Assembly: GCF_963082655.1 (NCBI RefSeq)
Contig: NC_081554.1
Span: 54,251,998 to 54,315,997, forward strand
Direction of reading: 5' to 3'
DNA: 64,000 nucleotides
From: Stomoxys calcitrans
Taxonomy: Eukaryota; Arthropoda; Insecta; Diptera; Muscidae
Below the pieces are notes generated by a model, which was given only the letters and a program-made list of their open reading frames with translations, did not search any database and was not told the origin of the DNA. Shown piece after piece: positions 33,009-42,928 of the stretch. The first letter of the stretch is position 1, and the number at the start of each line of letters is the position of its first letter. The translations under genes and the position numbers were made by a program.

Positions 33009-33879
33009 TTAAGCCATATCAGGTGTCACTATTCCTCTTATGGTAGAGGAACTTTTACAGTTTCTATTCTCTGAATAAAGAAGGGGATCTGCCCCCTATA
33101 GAATTGTTGTTGCTTGCAGACATACAAAGCTCTTCTTAAAAGACACAGAGCTCCTGTTGTCTGAAAAGCCGGGTCTCTCACCTCTAAAGTTTTGGTAGGC
33201 TGATACAAGAAGTTTTTATAACAGGCCAACATGAGAATCTGACTTTCTCTCAGTTCTTTGGTACATACAGAAAAGTCAGATTCATCCAAGAGATGTTTTT
33301 CAATGTCTGAACAGTAAGACATTGAACACCGTACCATAGAATCGTAAGGTGGAATATGGTAACACCTTATGAAAGTGTCAGTGGTTGCACGGGTGAAACC
33401 TATCCAATTTTTGTCACTCTGCCACATCTGGTTCCATGTATTTTACTTATGTAGGCTTTGCGTATATATATGCGATGGCATATCTGCATACGTATGTTGC
33501 TACGTACGGTTCGTAGCAAGGCTACACGGGTTGCCATGGACCAGATGTGTGTTTTGCACTCGCATCAATTCGCTATTGCATGCTTAAGTGGCACGACAAC
33601 TGGCACTTCACCAGTCGTGAAGTGGATAAAATTGAACTAACGAAGATTGCCAAGACAATACAGTGGGGGGAATTTTTGAAGTAAACGACATATTAAGGGG
33701 CATAACCATCCGCCGACAGATTAATGGCCAGTCTGTGTCTCTGACTATTAGCGTTGTCCTAGGTTTCAAGTGTTATTTATCTAAGGTTTGCAATTGACAC
33801 AAATATTTTTACCATAAGTGAAGTTATGAAATCTGTGCAACCTTTGTGCTGACCCGGTCTGTAAAGAAGTGACACTCTT
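33009..33879. other. Unique DNA with an unassigned 129-codon frame
   Basis: A minus frame at 33038-33427 is open for 129 codons in non-repetitive DNA. It reads MWQSDKNWIGFTRATTDTF, then SDIEKHLLDESDFSVCTK, then LYQPTKTLEVRDPAF, with six Cys and a mixed composition unlike the low-complexity frames nearby. No family is recognised. Frames of this length are expected a few times by chance in 64 kb, so it is not called as a gene. The remainder up to 33879 is unassigned. Confidence 0.35.
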
Positions 33880-34802
33880 ACAGAATGTAAGAATACGGCA
33901 CGTGTGTGTAAACGGGTGAAAAGTAAGCGTTTACCGTGGCTCCGTTATCTGTAGGACACTGGGCAAAGCGCTGGCTGTTATGGTCACAGAGGGGTAATTC
34001 CCCTAAAGCGGACTTGGGGCACTAGGATGCAGGGACGCGTGTATAGACCGATGGAAAGTACCCACCAACAACAGCTTACTGGCTCCTGTGTCTGTGTGAA
34101 ACTTCGCTGGTTGTTATTGTTACTGAGACGTTATTCATCCACGGCGTGATTGAAGCACCAGGATTCCGGAACATGTGTAGAAGGATTGAAAGTAAGCGCG
34201 AACAATGGCTCAGGGATATTGGGCAGAACGCTGGCTGCTATGGTTACAGAGACGTGTTTCACTCACGACGTGATTGAGGCACTAGGATTGGAGGACGTGT
34301 GTAGATTGATGGAAAGTTAATGCAAACAATGGCTCAGTGTTTTTTGTATCTCAGGGATACCGGGTAGAACGCTGGCTGCTATGGTTACAGAGACGCGATT
34401 CACTCACGAAGTGATTGAGGCAAAAGAATACCGGGATGTGTGTAGACGGATGGTAAGTAAACGCGAACAATGACTCAATATCTCCTGTGTCTAAGGGACA
34501 CTGATCAATACGCTTGTTGTTTGGTTACGGAAACGTGGTTCAGTCACGGCGCGATTGAGGCGCTTGGATTCCTTGACGTTTGTGTAGACTGGTGGAGAAT
34601 ACTCACAAAATATGACTGTGGGACACTGGACAAATCGCTGGCATTTACGGTTACAGAGAGTTACGTGAAACATTAGAACACCGGGACGTTTGTGTAGACA
34701 AATGGAAAGTGCTCACGAACATAAGCTCCTGTGTCTGAGGAGCATTGGCTATTATGGTAACAGAGAGAGAACAGAGGTGGTGCAGACACTGAGCGTTTGA
34801 AG
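33880..34802. repeat. Degenerate tandem array, about 140-bp units
   Basis: Units contain GGCTGCTATGGTTACAGAGA, CACTCACGACGTGATTGAGG, GGACGTGTGTAGA and CTCCTGTGTCTAAGGGACAC. Anchors (GTGATTGAGGC) are at 34146, 34270, 34411 and 34551, giving spacings of 124, 141 and 140 bp. The segment GTGTCTAAGGGACACTG closely resembles the 17-bp minisatellite unit that starts about 600 bp downstream. Confidence 0.75.
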
Positions 34803-34834
34803 CACCAGAATACTGGAACGTGTATAGGATGAAT

Positions 34835-35112
34835 AATTCTAAAATTCCCAGGAACATTCTATTTAGGAACAGAGGGTACTTCTCTCATATCAATGAGTGC
34901 AGTATGATAAATGTTTAAGCTCAATGATAATGGGCCTCCCTTTGATTGCCTAGTCAGAACGGCTGCGCATAGCGACACCACGTGGTAGAGAAGATTGAAC
35001 ACCTCACAAAAGTAACCAGAATTAGTAAGGGATGACCATCGGCGAAAATTTTTCAGATGTTCACAACGGGATTTGAAACCAGGCGTTCGACGTGTATGCT
35101 TACCTCTGCCCC
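34835..35112 (-). mobile_element. SINE-1 in duplication copy 1
   Basis: Minus SINE with CTCATATCAATGAGTGCAGT, a body with AACGGCTGCGCATAGCGACA, AAAGTAACCAGAATTAG and a head complement GGCGTTCGACGTGTATGC. The B box is decayed (GGGATTTGAAACCAGG). Confidence 0.88.
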
Positions 35113-35138
35113 ACGGCAAAAAATGGCGCAGTGGCTTC

Positions 35139-36680
35139 TGTGTTTGGGCGACACGGGGTCGGAGGGACACTTGTGTCGGGGGGACACTTTGTCGGGGGAA
35201 CACTGGTGTCGTGTGAACACTGGTATCTGGGAGACAGTTGCATCCGGGATACAGTGGTGTCCGGCAGACAGTTGCGTCCGGAAGACAGTTGTGTCCGGGA
35301 GAAAGTGGTGTCCGAGAGACAGTGTTGTCGGGGAAACACTGTTGTCGGGAAGGTACTGGTGTCGGAGAGATTCTGGTTGCGCTAAAGGTCGGTGTCCGGG
35401 AGACACTGGTGTCTGGGAGACACTGGTGTCTGGGAGACACTGGTGTCTGGGAGACACTGGTGTCTGGGAGACACTGGTGTCTGGGAGACACTGGTGTCTG
35501 GGAGACACTGGTGTCTGGGAGACACTGGTGTCTGGGAGACACTGGTGTCTGGGAGACACTGGTGTCTGGGAGACGCTGGTGTCTGGGAGACACTGGTGTC
35601 TGGGAGACACTGGTGTTTGGGAGACACTGGTGTCTGGGAGACACTGGTGTCTGGGAGACACTGGTGTTTGGGAGACACTGGTGTTTGGGAGACACTGGTG
35701 TCTGGGAGACACTGGTGTCTGGGAGACACTGGTGTCTGGGAGACACTGGTGTCTGGGAGACACTGGTGTCTGGGAGACACTGGTGTCTGGGAGACACTGG
35801 TGTCTGGGAGACACTGGTGTCTGGGAGACACTGGTGTCTGGGAGACACTGGTGTCTGGGAGTCACTGGTGTCTGGGAGACACTGGTGTCTGGGAGGCGCT
35901 GGTGTCTGGGAGACACTGGTGTCTGGGAGACACTGGTGTCTGGGAGACACTGGTGTCTGGGAGGCACTGGTGTCTGGGAGACATTGGTGTCTGGGAGACA
36001 CTGATGTCTGGCAGACACTGATGTCTGGGAGACACTGGTATCCGGGAGAGGCTGGTGTCCGGGAGAGGCTGGTGTCCGGGAGAGGCTGGTGTCCGGGAGA
36101 GGCTGGTGTCCGGGAGAGGCTGGTGTCCGGGAGAGGCTGGTGTCCGGGAGAGACTGGTGTTCGGGAGAGACACAGGTGTCGGAGTGGCGCTGGTGTCGGA
36201 AGGACATTGGTGTCGGAAGGACATTGGTGTCGGAAGGACATTGGTGTCGGAAGGACATTGGTGTCGGAAGGACATTGGTGTCGGAGAGACACTGTTGTCG
36301 GAGAGACACTGGTGTCCGATAGACACTGATGTCTGGGAGACATTGTTGTACGGGAGACACTGGTGTCCGAGAGAGACTGGTGTCGGGGAGACACTGGTGT
36401 TGGAGAGACACTGTTGTCGGAGAGACACTGGTGTCGGAGAGGCACTGGTGTCGGAGAGGCACTGGTGTCGGAGAGGCACTGGTGTCCGGGAGACACTGGT
36501 GTCCGGGAGACACTGGTGTCCGGGAGACACTGGTGTCCGGGAGACATTGGTGTCCGGGAGACACTGGTGTCGGAGAGACACTGGTGTCGGAGAGACACTG
36601 GTGTCCGGGATACACTGGTGTCCGGGAGACACTGGTGTCCGGGAGACACTGGTGTCCGGGAGACACTGGTGTCGGAGTGT
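35139..36680. repeat. 17-bp minisatellite, copy 1
   Basis: About 90 units of GTGTCTGGGAGACACTG and variants. GTGTCT-GGG-AGACAC is a perfect 6-bp inverted repeat with a 3-nt loop. Variants are in blocks: homogeneous GTCTGGGAGACACTG at about 35390-36040, GTCCGGGAGAGGCTG at about 36040-36160, GTCGGAAGGACATTG at about 36190-36280, then mixed GTCGGAGAG types, then GTCCGGGAGACACTG to the end. Because 17 is not a multiple of three and the unit holds no stop in any phase, all six frames stay open. Hypothetical proteins of up to 596 codons are artefacts of this. Confidence 0.97.
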
Positions 36681-36869
36681 AAGTACTATGTCAGTCTGAT
36701 GCGTGGGTAAGAGGTTTGATAGTATGCGCGTGCTCGGGCTTAGTGGTTCCTGTGTCTGTGGAACACTGTTCGAAACTCCGGCGACTGCGAGCTTGGAGAC
36801 GTGATAGGTGCACTCGTGAAATGACCATGATCTACTATGAACTTGGATCTTCGAAAACCTTTATTTAAG

Positions 36870-37490
36870 CATTCTGATAGATCATGTAACCTAAAAGTAG
36901 TTTAGCTCTGAGACTCTCAAGTGCTCCCGAGTTGCTAGCGGGTCCATGTAATACGACGGTATCGACGTCCCTCGGATTAACAATTGCCAGTGCACTAATC
37001 GTGATTGAGGAGATGATAACTGAGGGAAATATAGTCTGGGTAAATAAGTTTGAGCCCTGTAAGTCGACGGGACCAGATGCTGTTATGTTATAAAGGGCAG
37101 GGCCGTGTGGCATTTGATTCTACTGCTACTGCACTACATGACTGCTGTATAGCGTCAGGTTAAGGTGGTTTTAACCTCCAAAACAGGGAAACCGAGCAAC
37201 CCCCTTTCCAAATACCAAAGGTTTATTCGTCTCCCATCACTCTTTTAAATACCCTGCAGAGAATACTTGAGAGGCATATAAGAAACCTTCTATACTCTTC
37301 AATGACATGTAGTTGTCAGCTTGCATGCGCTAAGGGTCCCTCGATTGACAATGCACTTCATGATGTTATTGGCTACACAGAAGCGAATTTTGGGATAGGC
37401 GACTTCACTTTGGTGGCCTTCTTTGACATAGAAGGAGCCAGGGGCGTAGCCAGTATTTTTTTTTTTGAAAAGGGGCATATAGGAATTTTG
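36870..37490 (+). pseudogene. LINE-B RT N-terminal fragment
   Basis: Plus-strand RT motifs are VNKFEPCKSTGPDAVM (motif 1, family KSPGPDGI), then SKTGKPS-like text with stops. Next come RILERHIRNLLYSSM and ACAKGPSIDNALHDVIGYTE, and finally FTLVAFFDIEGARGV (motif A with its Asp; family FLDIEGAFNNV). The sequence then breaks into GGGGCGTAGCCAG and a T run (37458-37467). Only the first third of RT is present. Confidence 0.8.
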
Positions 37491-37620
37491 GGTGGGGAAG
37501 GAGGCTCAGACCCAATAGCTCCCCAGGCTTCGTCCCTGGAAGAAGCTTCTAATAAAGTAATGTAATAACATGACTCTCTGGTGGATATCACCAGAATACT
37601 GGAACGTGTATAGGATGAAT

Positions 37621-37898
37621 AATTCTAAAATTCCCAGGAACATTCTATTTAGGAACAGAGGGTACTTCTCTCATATCAATGAGTGCAGTATGATAAATGT
37701 TTAAGCTCAATGATAATGGGCCTCCCTTTGATTGCCTAGTCAGAACGGCTGCGCATAGCGACACCACGTGGTAGAGAAGATTGAACACCTCACAAAAGTA
37801 ACCAGAATTAGTAAGGGATGACCATCGGCGAAAATTTTTCAGATGTTCACAACGGGATTTGAAACCAGGCGTTCGACGTGTATGCTTACCTCTGCCCC
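37621..37898 (-). mobile_element. SINE-1 in duplication copy 2
   Basis: Duplicate of the SINE at 34835-35112, carried by the segmental duplication and not an independent insertion. Confidence 0.88.
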
Positions 37899-37924
37899 AC
37901 GGCAAAAAATGGCGCAGTGGCTTC

Positions 37925-39483
37925 TGTGTTTGGGCGACACGGGGTCGGAGGGACACTTGTGTCGGGGGGACACTTTGTCGGGGGAACACTGGTGTCGTGT
38001 GAACACTGGTATCTGGGAGACAGTTGCATCCGGGATACAGTGGTGTCCGGCAGACAGTTGCGTCCGGAAGACAGTTGTGTCCGGGAGAAAGTGGTGTCCG
38101 AGAGACAGTGTTGTCGGGGAAACACTGTTGTCGGGAAGGTACTGGTGTCGGAGAGATTCTGGTTGCGCTAAAGGTCGGTGTCCGGGAGACACTGGTGTCT
38201 GGGAGACACTGGTGTCTGGGAGACACTGGTGTCTGGGAGACACTGGTGTCTGGGAGACACTGGTGTCTGGGAGACACTGGTGTCTGGGAGACACTGGTGT
38301 CTGGGAGACACTGGTGTCTGGGAGACACTGGTGTCTGGGAGACACTGGTGTCTGGGAGACGCTGGTGTCTGGGAGACACTGGTGTCTGGGAGACACTGGT
38401 GTTTGGGAGACACTGGTGTCTGGGAGACACTGGTGTCTGGGAGACACTGGTGTTTGGGAGACACTGGTGTTTGGGAGACACTGGTGTCTGGGAGACACTG
38501 GTGTCTGGGAGACACTGGTGTCTGGGAGACACTGGTGTCTGGGAGACACTGGTGTCTGGGAGACACTGGTGTCTGGGAGACACTGGTGTCTGGGAGACAC
38601 TGGTGTCTGGGAGACACTGGTGTCTGGGAGACACTGGTGTCTGGGAGACACTGGTGTCTGGGAGTCACTGGTGTCTGGGAGACACTGGTGTCTGGGAGGC
38701 GCTGGTGTCTGGGAGACACTGGTGTCTGGGAGACACTGGTGTCTGGGAGACACTGGTGTCTGGGAGGCACTGGTGTCTGGGAGACATTGGTGTCTGGGAG
38801 ACACTGATGTCTGGCAGACACTGATGTCTGGGAGACACTGGTATCCGGGAGAGGCTGGTGTCCGGGAGAGGCTGGTGTCCGGGAGAGGCTGGTGTCCGGG
38901 AGAGGCTGGTGTCCGGGAGAGGCTGGTGTCCGGGAGAGGCTGGTGTCCGGGAGAGACTGGTGTTCGGGAGAGACACAGGTGTCGGAGTGGCGCTGGTGTC
39001 GGAAGGACATTGGTGTCGGAAGGACATTGGTGTCGGAAGGACATTGGTGTCGGAAGGACATTGGTGTCGGAAGGACATTGGTGTCGGAGAGACACTGTTG
39101 TCGGAGAGACACTGGTGTCCGATAGACACTGATGTCTGGGAGACATTGTTGTACGGGAGACACTGGTGTCCGAGAGAGACTGGTGTCGGGGAGACACTGG
39201 TGTTGGAGAGACACTGTTGTCGGAGAGACACTGGTGTCGGAGAGGCACTGGTGTCGGAGAGGCACTGGTGTCGGAGAGGCACTGGTGTCCGGGAGACACT
39301 GGTGTCCGGGAGACACTGGTGTCCGGGAGACACTGGTGTCCGGGAGACATTGGTGTCCGGGAGACACTGGTGTCGGAGAGACACTGGTGTCGGAGAGACA
39401 CTGGTGTCCGGGATACACTGGTGTCCGGGAGACACTGGTGTCCGGGAGACACTGGTGTCCGGGAGACACTGGTGTCGGAGTGT
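37925..39483. repeat. 17-bp minisatellite, copy 2
   Basis: Same block order of unit variants as copy 1. One additional GTGTCTGGGAGACACTG-type unit sits in the homogeneous block. It is again open in all six frames. Confidence 0.97.
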
Positions 39484-39672
39484 AAGTACTATGTCAGTCT
39501 GATGCGTGGGTAAGAGGTTTGATAGTATGCGCGTGCTCGGGCTTAGTGGTTCCTGTGTCTGTGGAACACTGTTCGAAACTCCGGCGACTGCGAGCTTGGA
39601 GACGTGATAGGTGCACTCGTGAAATGACCATGATCTACTATGAACTTGGATCTTCGAAAACCTTTATTTAAG

Positions 39673-40293
39673 CATTCTGATAGATCATGTAACCTAAAAG
39701 TAGTTTAGCTCTGAGACTCTCAAGTGCTCCCGAGTTGCTAGCGGGTCCATGTAATACGACGGTATCGACGTCCCTCGGATTAACAATTGCCAGTGCACTA
39801 ATCGTGATTGAGGAGATGATAACTGAGGGAAATATAGTCTGGGTAAATAAGTTTGAGCCCTGTAAGTCGACGGGACCAGATGCTGTTATGTTATAAAGGG
39901 CAGGGCCGTGTGGCATTTGATTCTACTGCTACTGCACTACATGACTGCTGTATAGCGTCAGGTTAAGGTGGTTTTAACCTCCAAAACAGGGAAACCGAGC
40001 AACCCCCTTTCCAAATACCAAAGGTTTATTCGTCTCCCATCACTCTTTTAAATACCCTGCAGAGAATACTTGAGAGGCATATAAGAAACCTTCTATACTC
40101 TTCAATGACATGTAGTTGTCAGCTTGCATGCGCTAAGGGTCCCTCGATTGACAATGCACTTCATGATGTTATTGGCTACACAGAAGCGAATTTTGGGATA
40201 GGCGACTTCACTTTGGTGGCCTTCTTTGACATAGAAGGAGCCAGGGGCGTAGCCAGTATTTTTTTTTTTGAAAAGGGGCATATAGGAATTTTG
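39673..40293 (+). pseudogene. LINE-B RT fragment, duplicate
   Basis: Second copy of the fragment at 36870-37490, with the same stops, the same FFDIEGA motif and the same break. It was produced by the 2.8-kb duplication. Confidence 0.8.
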
Positions 40294-40391
40294 GGTGGGG
40301 AAGGAGGCTCAGACCCAATAGCTCCCCAGGCTTCGTCCCTGGAAGAAGCTTCTAATAAAGTAATGTAATAACATGACTCTCTGGTGGATAT

Positions 40392-41390
40392 CAGAATTCG
40401 CTTCCACCTGGAAAACTGGGATGCTGAAAGTCAGCATTGTCCACACATCACTAGGGAATTGCTCGATTAGAATGTTTGTGACTAAAGGAACTCTGGAAGT
40501 ATGGATTTTATCCCCTTCTTATGTGAATTTTGGTTAATAATGGTATTCTCAGGTCTTTTGAGGAGGAAGATATTTGACTATGTGTAGGACTTCATAATAA
40601 AAAGTGGACATTTTCTCTCTTCTATTTCGGAGGAAGACGTCTGGATTAGCCAATGGCCTAGCTATAAAGCTTGCACGTTCCGCAAATGAAAGCTGGCTGG
40701 TTTCATTGGATCTTTTCTGGGTAGGCTAGAGTTTTCGCTTTCTGTGTAGGATGGGTGTCGCATTCTTCGGTGGGCAAATACCCAGGCATGATTCTTGACC
40801 AGAAACTAAAAGCCGAGGAAAGGGTCAGGTGGAGGGCGACATGTGCATTTGGGGCCAATGCCTAGTCATAAACCACAAAAGAACGTTTCGGAAATGAAAA
40901 TGAATCGGCTGGTTTCATTGGATCTATTCTGGGTAGGCTAGAGTCATCGCTTTCTTCGGTTTCCAAATACCCAGGCATGATTTTTGACCAGAAACTGGAG
41001 AAGGAAAGTCGAGGAAAAGGACAGGTGGAGGGCGACATGCGCTTCTGAACCCAGTGGCCTAGCCATAAACCCCAAAATATCTTAGCTGACACGTTCCGGA
41101 AACGAAAGCTTTATGGTTTTATTGGGTCTATCCTGGATAGGCTAGAGTTGTTGCTCTCTTCGGAGGCCAAATACCCGGGCTAATTCTTGACCAGAAACTG
41201 AAAGTCGAGGAAAGGGTCGGGTAGAGAGCTACATGTGCTGTATTCCTGTCACATCTCCATAGAAGGGAGTTGTGGCCTTTGGTTTACTGCGGTGGTTCGA
41301 GCGATTTTCACCCATGCATGTATGGCATGACATCAAGCTGTGGTAAGTTGTACTCTCCGTAGGATAATCGATATAGCGCGGGGTACCGCT
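40392..41390 (+). mobile_element. Tandem LINE RT thumb-entry fragments
   Basis: Three copies (about 40650-40862, 40863-41055 and 41056-41260) read FRKRK...GFIGSxLGRLE, then SSEAKYPGMILDQKLKVEE, then RVRWRATCA. In an I-type LINE RT this corresponds to the region just after NPxKT (KTELVxFTRKRK) through KYLGMILDQKLKW. The last copy runs on into GSCGLWFTAVVRAIFTHACM (family LYTAVVRPxLTYAC). Units of about 200 bp lack the palm motifs. Confidence 0.75.
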
Positions 41391-41393
41391 GCA

Positions 41394-41745
41394 ATGGAGA
41401 CCACCGTAGAGCAAAGGTTAGCATATCCGCCTACGACCCTGAACGCCTGGCTTCAAATTCTGGCAAAAACATCAGAAATAATTTTCAGCGGTTGCTATAC
41501 CCTCCTTATTCTGGCGATATTTGTGAGAAACTATGCCGTTTCAAAAAAATAGGCATGACAGCCATGTTAAAACTTCTCCCCAAAGAGGTGTGGCAATGCG
41601 GCACGCCGTTCGGACTCAGCTATAAAAAGGAGGTTCCTATCACTGCGCTTAAAACTTGAATCAGACAGCACTCATTCATTGATATGTGAGAAGTTTGCCC
41701 CTGTTCGTTAATGGAATGTTCATGGGCAAATTTGCATTTGTACTT
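41394..41745 (+). mobile_element. SINE-1, full length
   Basis: Head GGAGACCACCGTAGAGCAAA, B box region GGCTTCAAATTCTGG (decayed), CAGCTATAAAAAGGAGG, CACTCATTCATTGATATGTG (short internal duplication) and end GGGCAAATTTGCATTTG. Confidence 0.9.
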
Positions 41746-42272
41746 CACTATCTTTCAAAATCCTTCACTGTGCGCGATACTAATGCTAATATCGTTGTTG
41801 TCGTTGTTGGCAGTTTGGCATTGCTGATGTTGATGCTGTTATTGTTTACTGCTGTTTTTCACCCGTTACCATGCCTCTATGGTGGTGGCGCTGATGGTGG
41901 TAAGTCTTAGCGACGTTTTCAACGGATAGCATGAAGGTGGTAGCGGTGGTGCTGGTTGTGGTGGCGGCGTCACTTCAACCCACCCGAACCTTAACCGAGA
42001 AAAAGAGTTCTTTTACGTTATTCACACATGTTTGAATGCATTCATATGCATGGCCATATTGCCTTCCATTTTAGTTTGTTGGATGTTTGCATATGAAAAC
42101 GTGTTGTATATGCTAAGGAGAAGTTTGCCGATGCCATATTTACGATGAGATGTGTAATCAGTGAAGGAAATGTCCTACTAAACTTGAGGTTAAAAGTAAG
42201 AGACTTCGTAGAAGAATTTCGCGTATTGCAGGTATGGTTATTGTGGTATGTATAGAGTCCAAAAAGGATGTT
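41746..42272. other. Unique non-coding DNA
   Basis: GTT/GCT/GGT-rich simple stretches at 41795-41960, otherwise unassigned. A 74-codon frame here begins inside the SINE and is not called. Confidence 0.5.
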
Positions 42273-42828
42273 CTACCAACTACCAAATTTCCCATGAACA
42301 TTCCACTAAGGAACAGGGGATACTTCTCTCATATCAATGAGTGCAGTCCTATTAAAGCTTAAGCTTAATGATAAGGGTCCTCCTTTTTTATGTCAAGTCC
42401 GAACGGCGTGTCGCATAGTGACACCACTTAGTAGAGAAGTCTGAACATGGTAGGATACCACACAAATGTAACCAGATAACCACCGCTGAAAACTTTTCTG
42501 ATATTCTCGCCAGGATTTGAACCCAGGTGTTCGGCTTCATAGGCGGACATGCTAACCTCTGCGCCAAGGAGGCCTCCAAGTATACCCAAAAAAGGTAATC
42601 AGATAGCAACCGGTGAAACATTCTCTGATGTTCTCGCCAGGATTTGAACCCAGGCGTTCGGCGTCATAGGCGGACATGCGCTAGGGAGGCCTCCAAGCAT
42701 ACCATACAAATGTAACCAGATAGCCACCGCTGAAAAGTTTTCTGATGTTCTCGCCGGAGTTTGAACCCAGGCGTTCGGCGTCATAGGCGGACATGCTAAC
42801 CTCTGCGCCAAGGAGGCCTCCAAAAAAG
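42273..42828 (-). mobile_element. SINE-1 with triplicated tRNA-like head
   Basis: Minus SINE body (42273-42450) followed by three consecutive copies of the head plus adjoining body (about 42450-42576, 42577-42693 and 42694-42828). Each has TCTCGCCAGGATTTGAACCC or a close variant (B-box complement), GGCGTCATAGGCGGACATG and AGGAGGCCTCC. The middle copy lacks part of the A-box region (ATGCGCTAGGGAGG). In transcript sense the order is head-head-head-body. Confidence 0.92.
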
Positions 42829-42928
42829 GATCCGTGTCTTGAAAACTCATGAACAGCATAAATTTGACTAATCAAATGCGACAGAACAAAGCCGAGAGAG
42901 CGCGGGAAAATCACCTTTTCAATATACG

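Larger units (their letters stand above)
34803..37588. repeat. 2.8-kb tandem duplication, copy 1
   Basis: Starts CACCAGAATACTGGAACG and runs to CTGGTGGATAT. Its partner starts at 37589 (offset 2786 bp). The contents in order are a SINE-1 (minus), the 17-mer minisatellite, a short flank and a LINE-B RT fragment. I saw no substitution between the copies in the stretches compared. The junction GGTGGATATCACCAGAAT has 2 bp of microhomology (CA). Confidence 0.95.
37589..40391. repeat. 2.8-kb tandem duplication, copy 2
   Basis: Same content as copy 1. The offset is 2786 bp up to the homogeneous minisatellite block and 2803 bp afterwards, so copy 2 is exactly one 17-bp unit longer. The extra unit lies between about 38453 and 38664. 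The right edge is GGTGGATATCAGAATTCGC. Confidence 0.95.

Noticed and set aside
35139..36680. CRISPR-like regular repeats
   Set aside because: Units are contiguous with no unique spacers, in a eukaryotic context. It is a minisatellite.
34859..36710. Long repeat proteins (up to 596 codons) on both strands, and again at 37645-39513
   Set aside because: All six frames are open because of the 17-bp unit. The non-repeat end of the longest frame is the antisense of a SINE-1. No domain, start context or splice evidence supports a gene.
41686..41910. 74-codon hydrophobic frame resembling a membrane protein
   Set aside because: It starts inside the SINE-1 3' end and runs into GTT/CTG simple sequence. 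The leucine/valine richness reflects base composition.
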